Source: Paragordius varius
Lineage: Eukaryota > Nematomorpha
Reading direction: 5' to 3'
Assembly (NCBI GenBank): GCA_964247055.1
Contig: OZ176057.1
Span: 2,232,001 to 2,296,000, forward strand
DNA length: 64,000 bases
Positions 57,801-64,000 of this stretch are shown piece by piece. Position numbers and translations under genes: made by a program. Each line of letters begins with the position of its first letter. Position 1 is the first letter of the stretch. The notes below the pieces were generated by a model. The model worked only from the letters and a program-made list of their open reading frames with translations, had not been told where the DNA came from and searched no databases.

Positions 57801-60800
57801 GCCTTTTTTTCATGCTAGTTAGCTTAATTTTAATTTTTATAATTGAATGCAATCCTAGGGATGTTCACTTCAAACCAGTCATATTAACGAACCATGTAAA
57901 ATTTTATAAAACTTAAATTGACTATTTAACAAATGTCTAACACTTCACGAAGTAAGGGACGACCATAAGCCTGTTCAAAACATATATTTCATAAAAATAT
58001 GAACATAAAAAACCATTTTAAAATATGTGAATTATATATCACCGATGCACCTAAATATACATAAATATTGATCCAAAATGATTCAATATTACTCATTTGG
58101 ATATATCTCAATGCAAAGAATTTGGATAAACTTAATGCGCTTTATAAAAAAAATGTGTTGTTATTAATTTTAAATGTTATCCTAATAAAGAAAGCCGAAA
58201 AATTTAAGATAATACGACTATTCACTAAAAATTGGTTAGACAAATGGCGCCGAATTTATTTGATATGGAACTTTTTCTCAAAATCAAATTTTCTATATAA
58301 ATTTTGGCTTATATAAGGTATTATCACACCAAAAGGAAAAAATAAACAGGGGACCACTCAAGTTTTTTGGTTTTTAAATACTATCAATTTTTCGACCTGG
58401 GGTATTCAATGACCTTAACTTGTATCGAAGTGTTGAGTAATGAGATTAAACCTATTCCATATTTTTACCGATATTATTGTTTATAGTGAGCAGTTTCAAC
58501 AATTATTATCTGAAAAACAATTAAAACTTTTCATTTAATCATTTTCAGCTTGCATATTGGATAAAAAAATCAAAAGTAATAAATATTATAAATAAATTTT
58601 AAACTAGAATAAGTCTAAAAAGGATCATGGTGCTGGAGATATGAATTTAAAATATGGAAATATTTTTTTAATCTATTATTTATATCTACCAAATGAGGTT
58701 TGGTATAAGAAATCATAAAATATTAATTGATAAAAATATTTTGATAAATATAAATCATATTCTAAATTATATCATAAATATAATTAATATATATTAATAT
58801 GGTTGATCCCGCTATCATTTTGTGCATTAATCAATAAAAAAGTATTTTTTTAACTGATTAGCACTCAATTATATAAGGATTATTTTAACATATAAATTTT
58901 TTTATTAATTATCAGAGAGTATCTTTTTTTTAGTGCAAAAATGTTTAATGTCCAAATATTTATTATAATAATTTCAATTCTATTAGTGATTGGATTCATT
59001 TTAAATTGCACAATTTTGATCGTTTATGCCAGAAGGAGAAATCAAAAGTTTTTTTCAACCAAAACATACATATACCTCAAAAATTTATCCTTAATAATGC
59101 TTTTCACGGGCTCTTGCGTTATCCCACAAAAGGTGCATGAATTATCCCATATTAGCGATTATTATAAAGGTAAAATTAATTCTTTCCAAGTTAAAGGGCC
59201 TAAAGTGCCCAAATATCTATAAATCTACAATTATAAACTATGGCAGGGGGCCGTAAGTTTAAGTTTTTATATAATTAAATTTCAAACTCGAAAGAGTCCT
59301 AAATAATTTTTGTTGTGGTAGTTTTAGCTGTTAGATCTCTACCTTGTTGAATTAAAATGTTAAACTTTGATTACCATGAGTCCTCATTATTCCAACATTG
59401 ACAGCCTTGGACAGGTTACTGTCATAACTTTCCTGGGTTTTTAATAGACATTAATAAGACCTTACCTTTTTATAAAAAGAAAAAAAGTGTTATTAAACTA
59501 TAATATATTATATATATGTATGTATATATATATAGCAATTCATGAACACTTCAAATTTTTAAACGTTTTACGATTTGGCTTAACCATAAATTTTACATTT
59601 ATTTGTTTATTTTATTATTTTTTAAACTTGATATTTTCAAAATTAAAAGTTTTAGATGTAAAACCATGTAATTTACATCATTAAGAGTGCCAAAGACTGA
59701 ATTTTCGAATGGTTATTAGTCAATTAAATCGATTTAAAATAGAAGTTAATTGTCTTCATATAGTCAAAATTTTCAACCCATAAATAAGTAAAAAAACTTG
59801 CACATACAAACCAATTTAAAAATAATATAAATTTATAATGATTAGGGTTACATTAGTAAAAAGTTAAATAAGATCTTTGAGAAAGTTTTTAATTTGCTTT
59901 TTGGAATAAAATTATTGTGAATATTAAAATGCATTTTATAACCGTAAAATAATTCCATAATTGATATAAAAGGTCGAGAATATTTTAAATTATATTTCTA
60001 GCCTTTGAAAATTTGATATAGCACTGCAAATAAAATAATTAATATTGATGATGGTAAGTTTTTTTAAATACAAAAAATTAAAAATGGCTGTTTATGATAT
60101 AAAAACATAAATATTTTTTAATCAAAAAAACCTCTGTTATGTTTTTTATATTAATTACACGAAGTTTGAGCTATTTTCATCCAATCATTATATAAATATT
60201 TAAATTGGAAAAAAAACGCTCCTGTTTCACGAGTTTGCCGCTTCCTATAAAATTAACTATTGATGTAAATATATTATGCATTTTATAGGTTTTTCACTCT
60301 TACGAATGATATATTGTGGGTATTTGTTATATATTTTCAAAGAAAACTATTTTAAATTTTCAAGTACAAACTTGAATTTATTAAGGATATTTTTGAAGTG
60401 TAATTGATATATATCTTTTATGAATAAATCAAATATCTTTAAATTTATAGGCACGTTTTTTTGCATAACGACTAACATGTTGCCAACTTTTTGCGTAATT
60501 GTTCAAATAATGTTTTTGTGGATCATATCTATGGAACGGTATATAATAACAATAAATCAGAGTTTAGCTAATACTGGCATTGTTGAAAGAAAACAGCGTT
60601 TTCCCAATATTATGTCACTTAATAAATTTAAAAATCAAATCTCTCGTTTTGGAAATTCCGTCGGGCCTTCAGTGATTCCCACAAGAACTTCCTCGATAAT
60701 AAAATGCTTCAAAGAATATTTACTTCGTGTTTATACATTATTTATGCCCAAAACTGATCATGGTACCCAAATATTTTGCATATGTGTCTGGATATATGCT

Positions 60801-62436
60801 ATACTCTTAATCATACCATATTATTTTTTATACAACATAATTTACATATATATCATATTTCCAGCTAACCCCTTTCTTAAACTTACGGCCCAACTATTGC
60901 AAGAACAACAAGTTGGGGTAAATTGTATGACATTTTTTCCGTCACCCATTAATTTGACAGATTCTGATATTATGGCACTTCAAATGCCAGACATATTTGT
61001 TAATGAAACTTTTCGGGGTACGAATAAAATTACCTTGAGCATTGAGCAAATTTTGTATGATAGGGTGGAATACTTGAGTCAAATATGGAATTCGAATAAA
61101 AATATCAACCCATCCCTACAACACTTTAAGGTTTGTCGTTCGTTTGTAACACAAAACCTTTATGAAATGGTTCAGGGCATATATCCGACATATATTTATG
61201 TGTTTCAACCACTTAAACGTGTCACGTTTGGTCGATTCGGCATGAATGAGGATAGTAATCCAATGTATATCCGACATCGAAAATTCCATGATCAATATTA
61301 CAACCCTATCAATAAAACGAGTGATCCGCTCTTACATAGAGACAAGGAAAGTGATTTATTTGTTCCTCCTTTTGGGCGGGTTCCCTTCCAAAATTCCATG
61401 CCATTTAATTTGGAGGACAGTCTCAGTGAATTTGTAAACGACACCTTACAAACTTATAGATATTTGGTTAGTATTGAATGCGGTGTTTCAGTATCAAATA
61501 AAATTATTCGGACCTATTCTACAATAATGCTAATAATGACTTTTGTTTTACCAACCCTTTCTATGATTATCAATTATATGTTTATTTCGCATCACATATC
61601 AACCGATATAAAAGAAGCCATACCTCCTTTTCAACAAACACGGCCCAAGTTATGGAAACGGATTTTATTGTGGTTGGTTCTGACATTTAAAGTACAAAAA
61701 ATAGCTAATCATTTTCTATGTTTTTTTATATTTTATACACTTCCTTATGAGCCAAGAAGTTTTTTAATAATTCTAAAATCTATAATATTTTTTTCAGTAA
61801 TATATATACAGTTAAGTGTGTTTATTATATATAATTTTCATCAAATCAGAATGCTAAAATTAATGCCACCTTGTAAGTTTTGATTGTTAATCTAATTTGT
61901 TTAACTAATCATAAATTGTTTGTTTTTATGTACGATTTAAATCAAAATTTGGCTGTAAAATGTTTGACAAGAAAATTTTTTAAAACATCATTATAAATAT
62001 TTATCTATGAAAGGTCTAAAAATCTGATAAAATTTTGTAAACGAAACAGCTTTGAAGCATTCAGTTAGCGGAAATAAATATATTATAAAAATTTTCTAGT
62101 CATTTATGATACCCGTGCTTTTAATACAATTCCAAAATAACACATAGATTTTTATATCCGCAGAAAATATATGGAAAGATATGTATTGATGGACCCCAAA
62201 ATATTATTGTTAACATTTCACATACCCCAATTGATAACAAAATACATAGCATGCATGATAACGAACAAGTGATTTCTGGAATCACCACAATTGGTCAACT
62301 AAGTAATGTTAGATCTTTGGCTACAAAAAAACAGGTTTCCGACGAAAAGATAAGAAATGTTATTCGCTCCTTAATTATAACAACTGTGTTTCACATTTGT
62401 GTGTGGGTCCCTCTATATGCTGTTTTCATGACTGAA
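41004..62436 (+). CDS. Rhodopsin-like 7TM receptor with large ectodomain (gene 2, 7 predicted exons, 3' end not found)
   Basis: Predicted exons: 41004-41121, 46406-47087, 51525-51845, 53639-53929, 58934-59169, 60451-61691, 62164-62436. All joins are GT-AG with matching phases (1, 2, 2, 2, 1, 0), giving 1,054 codons. Layout: signal peptide (residues 1-26), about 470 residues of unrecognised ectodomain with N-glycosylation sites, TM1 (Asn495 at the 1.50 position), TM2, TM3 ending S-M-E-R-Y (578-580), TM4 with Trp663, TM5 with Pro917, and TM6 with W-V-P (1044-1046). These are class A GPCR hallmarks. A receptor at the cell surface is the clear role; ligand and subfamily are unknown. TM7 was not convincingly found in the remaining 1.5 kb. 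The TM exons are the firm part; attachment of exons 1-4 rests on phases and on their being otherwise orphan exons with good splice sites. Confidence 0.6.
41871..42080. mobile_element. Non-autonomous hAT element
   Basis: Left CAATGACACTAACC, right TGCGGCCCTTTGGACGTGG then TTTAAAAACCCTTGCCCTG. Decayed ends of the same style as the other hAT copies; no target duplication was made out. Confidence 0.45.
43422..43677. mobile_element. Non-autonomous hAT element
   Basis: Left CTGGGGTGTCCAAAACAAATG, right GCCGCATGCGGCCCGCAGG then CGTGTGTTAAGCACC. Typical hAT ends; AT-rich inside. Confidence 0.65.
43835..45650 (-). repeat. Family D repeat, copy 2, split by a family C element
   Basis: Inverted relative to the copies at 15727 and 45845. 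The part 43835-44196 (TTGTGCAAAAAAG, GAGATAGCT, GCCGCAAAAATG) and the part 45533-45650 (ATCAAAATAAAACTAAAAA, TGCTGTTTTATTTTA) together make one copy, interrupted by 44197-45532. Confidence 0.65.
44197..45532. mobile_element. Family C foldback element
   Basis: Left end TATACCATTTCCCAGTC, right end GACTGGGAAATTGTATA. Each arm is about seven tandem copies of a ~20-base unit (TTTTCCCAGTCAATCGAAAC). Inside them is a second layer of inverted sequence (AACACAATTATTGAATGAC at 44440 and its inverse at 45225; GATGGTTCGCATTAATATA at 44559 and its inverse near 45120). The centre (about 44690-44985) holds hAT-like ggccgcc sequence. No intact coding sequence; the open frame at 44560-44796 shows no family feature. 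Confidence 0.75.
45845..46345 (+). repeat. Family D dispersed repeat, copy 3
   Basis: From CCAAAATAAAACAGTAA to TTTTTTGCACACAGTATATA, aligned block for block with 15727-16245. It ends about 60 bases before exon 2 of gene 2. Confidence 0.7.
46406..47087 (+). CDS. Gene 2 exon 2: ectodomain part 1
   Basis: About 227 residues, not similar to a family I recognise. It starts E-N-R-N-N-T-L-A-I-N after a CCATAG acceptor. Features: four cysteines or more (N-Q-C-P, R-C-N-G, T-C-A-K-I-C), N-glycosylation motifs N-G-S, N-G-T, N-V-S and N-E-T, and no transmembrane segment, all fitting an extracellular domain. The open frame runs to TAA at 47092-47094; a phase-2 donor TTG/GTTCTA just before it fits exon 3. 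There is no Met at the 5' end, so this is not a single-exon gene. Confidence 0.55.
47088..51524. other. Gene 2 intron 2 (4.4 kb)
   Basis: A small palindromic MITE at about 47545-47700 (GGCCAATTAGTAATACAATA and TATTGTATTACCAATTGG), the third satellite-bearing repeat (48230-49880), and otherwise AT-rich DNA without features from 49881 to 51524. Confidence 0.45.
48230..49880 (-). repeat. Satellite-bearing dispersed repeat, copy 3 (reverse orientation)
   Basis: Reverse of copies 1 and 2: the tail comes first in plus coordinates (48240-48490, with GCTTTGTTATCTATTTCCAG and CGATTGCGCTGAACATAG). Then inverse anchors (GGCAAAAATTT-like) occur near 48790, 48952, 49115, 49273 and 49427. It closes with CGCACCAGTAAACAAAATATT near 49770, the inverse of the start of copy 2. 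Confidence 0.8.
51525..51845 (+). CDS. Gene 2 exon 3: ectodomain part 2
   Basis: After a good acceptor (TTTTTATACATTAG) it reads P-K-H-I-P-M-V-Y-Y-Y-T-S-F-K, then N-P-D-I-Y-N-A-S-V-S-C-F-F-A-A and I-F-N-L-S-D. Two N-glycosylation motifs; no membrane segment. A phase-2 donor before the stop is either GTATC/GTACTA (used here) or AATAT/GTTAGA. Composition is richer in G+C than the flanks, as in the other exons. Confidence 0.5.
52567..53063. mobile_element. Family B-like MITE
   Basis: Left arm CTGCACTTCAAGAGTGTCC and ACTTGAACACTTGAAG; right arm AATGTTCAAGGACACTATCG and AAATGTAAATGTTTTAG. Decayed tips. Confidence 0.55.
53209..53460. mobile_element. Family A MITE
   Basis: ATACCATTTACACTAC at the left and GAATTGTTAATGGTATA at the right; left arm with TTCACCCTTGAAAAATT units. 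Confidence 0.7.
53639..53929 (+). CDS. Gene 2 exon 4: ectodomain part 3
   Basis: Acceptor ACGATTAG, then M-V-Q-K-N-V-Y-Y-P-I-Q-P-Y-M and on to S-H-T-Y-M-C-Y-D-W-K-D-E. N-N-T, N-K-T and N-D-S sites. Two phase-2 donors fit exon 5: AAACC/GTAAAG (used) and GGATG/GTATAG. No known domain. It lies directly before the TM1 exon, so it should end near the membrane. Confidence 0.5.
54012..54210. mobile_element. Palindromic MITE
   Basis: About 200 bases, nearly all inverted repeat: CAGTATGACTAGGTATACAT at the left and ATGTATACTTACTCATACTG at the right, arms continuing through TTGCTAGAAAGTTATTAA and AAATACAACAAAGG. Possible TA flank on the left. Confidence 0.78.
54519..55110. mobile_element. Family C element (partial) carrying an hAT element
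   Basis: Left arm 54519-54580 has CCCGTCTATTGAAACGTTTT-type units, then ATTGAATGACAATTTTTTTA as in the 44197 copy. About 54727-55038 is a non-autonomous hAT (GACTGTCCAACACAAATGG ... TAGACCACCTCTG, with ggccgc motifs and an inner TA microsatellite). CAATGGTTCGCATTAATATT after it resumes family C. Confidence 0.55.
55918..57830 (+). mobile_element. hAT transposon with TTF-type zinc-finger transposase remains
   Basis: Left end CAGTGGCGTACCGATGGG, running into a G21 run (55933-55953) and GGGCGCC motifs; right end GTGCCCCGGGCGCC near 57789. On the plus strand a degenerate transposase reads M-S-K-L-S-D-K-R-K-I near 56458, the TTF zinc-finger patch R-S-A-Y-C-Y-C-C-P-L-F near 56910, I-T-Q-N-L-A-F-R-G-H-V-E near 57190, and N-Q-G-N-L-L-A-L-L-K-L-V-A-K-F near 57240. 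These are landmarks of ZMYM1-like (DUF4371) hAT transposases. Stops and frame changes break it. The right terminal repeat is damaged and no target duplication was found. Confidence 0.8.
58225..58435 (+). repeat. Family F repeat, partial second copy
   Basis: AATGGCGCCGAATTTATTTG, GATATGGAACTTTTTCTC, CTGGGGTATT and ATCGAAGTGTT occur in the same order as at 31795-32005. Confidence 0.6.
58934..59169 (+). CDS. Gene 2 exon 5: TM1 and TM2
   Basis: A very strong acceptor (ATCTTTTTTTTAG) precedes T-GCA-AAA-ATG, showing that the Met at 58941 is not necessarily the start. TM1 contains V-I-G-F-I-L-N-C-T-I-L-I-V-Y followed by A-R-R-R. TM2 is N-L-S-L-I-M-L-F-T-G-S-C-V-I-P. Class A receptors have N-L-x-x-x-D in TM2; here the Asp position is Met. 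The donor AAAG/GTAAAA is phase 1. Confidence 0.8.
59170..60450. other. Gene 2 intron 5
   Basis: AT-rich. Near 59400 a GACAGCCTTGGACAGG stretch resembles 11815. At 60358-60412 a right-arm-like piece of family B occurs (CAAACTTGAATTTATTAAGG, TTGAAGTGTAATTGATAT). No exon was found. Confidence 0.4.
60451..61691 (+). CDS. Gene 2 exon 6: TM3 to TM5 with very long second extracellular loop
   Basis: After TTTATAG it reads G-T-F-F-C-I-T-T-N-M-L-P, then TM3 to L-W-I-I-S-M-E-R-Y. A ~70-residue basic intracellular loop 2 leads to TM4 (C-V-W-I-Y-A-I-L-L-I-I-P). Then about 205 residues of loop with Cys, N-L-T, N-E-T and N-K-T sites. TM5 is M-T-F-V-L-P-T-L-S-M-I-I-N-Y. The proposed donor is TTTAAA/GTACAA (phase 0), matching exon 7; the open frame continues to 61883 and has a stronger-looking GTAAGT at 61873, but that is out of phase with exon 7. 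Confidence 0.8.
61692..62163. other. Gene 2 intron 6
   Basis: AT-rich intron ending in ATATCCGCAG. The first part (61692-61883) stays open in the exon 6 frame but is hydrophobic, AT-rich and unlike a receptor loop, so it is treated as intron. Confidence 0.5.
62164..62436 (+). CDS. Gene 2 exon 7: intracellular loop 3 and TM6
   Basis: After a TATATCCGCAG acceptor it is open in phase 0: loop 3, then S-D-E-K-I-R-N-V-I-R-S-L-I-I-T-T and F-H-I-C-V-W-V-P-L-Y-A-V-F, with the W-x-P of class A TM6 and the preceding basic/acidic loop end. A donor GACTGAA/GTATCG ends it in phase 0; otherwise the frame stops at 62463 after a few residues. Confidence 0.7.
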
Positions 62437-64000
62437 GTATCGTTACCAATTCATTTCTTATAAAAACTATAGTTAGATATATCAGTATATTAGAAAATAC
62501 TCTACCATTTTAAACGTTGCAGAGATATATTAGATTTAAGCATCTATAATATCCTGCTTTTTATAAAAATATCGAATGACTTCAGCCAAAGGTTTGTAAA
62601 TCTAATCCAAAAAATGTTTCTGAAAAATATTTATATTTTATTGTATCTAAAAACGGACAACGTTATAAATGTGATTTAAAATTGGAGTTAGATTGCATTA
62701 AAAAGATGGTTTAACTTAACATGCGCTCCTTTATAAAAACGGGATAGGTTTTTGTGGTCCCAAGACTACTTTTTAAAATACATACAATATTATTAATGGT
62801 TGATGACCATATAAATATTCAGAAAAAATATGTTTAAAGTCACATGATGGGACGTGACAATAAAAAGTTATAAAAGATAAAAAGACATAATATGAATAAG
62901 GTTTAACAGCATATCATATATAAATATATGTAAGATCTCATATATAATTTGCCATATTTTTTATATGATTCATTTAGAAAATCAAGTATACTCGGGGAGC
63001 ATTTCAACGATCAAACATTCTAACCGATCAAATGTTTTTATTCTTTTCCACTATTGCGTTATTATATAACTTTTTTATATATCTTTACTTTGATACAGTA
63101 TTCCGCCGACAATTACTTAATTTAGTGCACTTTGTCTAGGTGGTAAATTTTTTATACATTTTTAAAATTATCCTTATTAATGTTGTTGTCTTATTATTTA
63201 TATACTCATGTATTTTTATATGTACATCGAATTATGTTACTATCCTTCCATTTTCAAAATGTGAAAATTATTAATTTTATATGTAACATAAATTTGTTAT
63301 CCGTGTGTCAAAATTCAATAAAGTATTTTATAATGGGTCGGCTGAAAAAAGTTACGAAAGTCGCTTGTTTAAGCTAATAAGGTTACGGTTAGAAATTTTG
63401 TGCAAAATCGTAAATAAATTACATAAATTTATCTTATATTTTTTATGGTTCCACGAAAGATATTATAAATGTATATATTCTGATGAAAAATGTATCATAG
63501 TGCTTTTGGTTTTAAGCCTTATGCACGTTATAAATATAGAATTTTTGTAATAATTGCTCAATATCAGTAAAAATTTGTGCACCTTTTGTTTAATAAGTTT
63601 TGTGATTGGGCGATATAAGTTTTATGTATGTGCTTAAATGTAATAACAAAAAAATGTTTTTTTAAAAATCGATAATTTGTTAAAAAATTATTAGCGAATT
63701 GGAAGGATTTATTTATAAAGCATAAAAAAATCTGAAATTTCCTACATTTCAATGATGCTAACGTATTATTAAAATTAATTTAGAAGACTAACGTATTATT
63801 AAAAAATTTATGCATTTTTTTAAACCTATTCTATGCATATGTTAATTTTATTTATCAATCCTCTACATTTTTGCGTTTATTAAATGAGAACTACCCAATT
63901 TAGAAAGACAAAAAATCTGCGACTTTATAATCCAATCTAGTAAATAAATATATTTTCTTTTTAATATCATATATCATCTATTTTTTTGTCAAGAGCATAT
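62437..64000. other. Right end of window, downstream of TM6 exon
   Basis: No clear TM7 exon. A stretch near 63310-63375 reads N-S-I-K-Y-F-I-M-G-R-L-K-K, which resembles N-P-x-x-Y-F-x-x-G at the TM7/helix-8 border, but no acceptor precedes it in frame. The dispersed motif TGCTTTTGGTTTTAAGCC is near 63500. The rest is AT-rich. Confidence 0.4.

Larger units (their letters stand above)
53930..58933. other. Gene 2 intron 4 (5 kb), repeat-filled
   Basis: Holds a palindromic MITE (54012-54210), a family C copy with an hAT inside it (54519-55110), a family B-like relic (55140-55330), a larger hAT with transposase remains (55918-57830) and a partial family F copy (58225-58435). 55340-55910 and 58440-58930 are plain AT-rich DNA. 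Confidence 0.5.

Noticed and set aside
63305-63752. Overlapping open frames at the right end as genes
   Set aside because: No family features; only the short N-S-I-K-Y patch in a neighbouring frame deserved a note.

Overview
The window is nuclear DNA of an invertebrate animal. It is strongly AT-rich, its genes are split by GT-AG introns, and it is full of MITEs, hAT and mariner relics and satellite DNA. A small worm-like animal is plausible, but nothing here fixes the phylum, and nothing looks bacterial. No tRNA, rRNA or CRISPR was seen.

Two large, divergently transcribed genes fill most of the window. Neither can be read as one open frame; both were assembled here by hand from splice sites with matching phases.

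Gene 1 (minus strand, 30400 to 4957) has 14 predicted exons and about 3,514 codons. Exon 1 encodes a hydrophobic signal anchor. Exons 2-9 encode a complete serine beta-lactamase-like (LACTB/esterase-type) domain with S-I-A-K, Y-H and G-H-G motifs. Exons 10-14 encode about 3,000 residues of tandem helical repeats (about 19 copies of one motif, nearly free of cysteine, rich in histidine). Exons 12 and 13 are near-identical 600-codon modules with phase-1 ends, and the last third of exon 11 is a third near-identical copy. I know of no described protein with this architecture.

Gene 2 (plus strand, 41004 to at least 62436) is a rhodopsin-like 7TM receptor. It has a signal-peptide exon, three exons of unrecognised ectodomain (about 470 residues in all), then exons for TM1-2, TM3-5 (with an extracellular loop of about 205 residues) and TM6. 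TM7 was not convincingly found and may lie past the right edge.

The rest is repeats. At the left edge is a broken Ty3/gypsy pol fossil (1-2170). An unusual element of about 1.5 kb built of ~165-bp satellite monomers with a conserved non-satellite tail occurs three times (2395-3810, 37720-39235, 48230-49880). Several MITE families share the tip TATACCATTT but have different tandemly repeated terminal arms. There are two degenerate hAT transposons with transposase remains (34637-36876 with a perfect 8-bp target duplication; 55918-57830), several non-autonomous hAT copies, a mariner relic (about 32300-32990) and nested insertions around 43.8-46.3 kb. The introns of both genes are the main landing sites.
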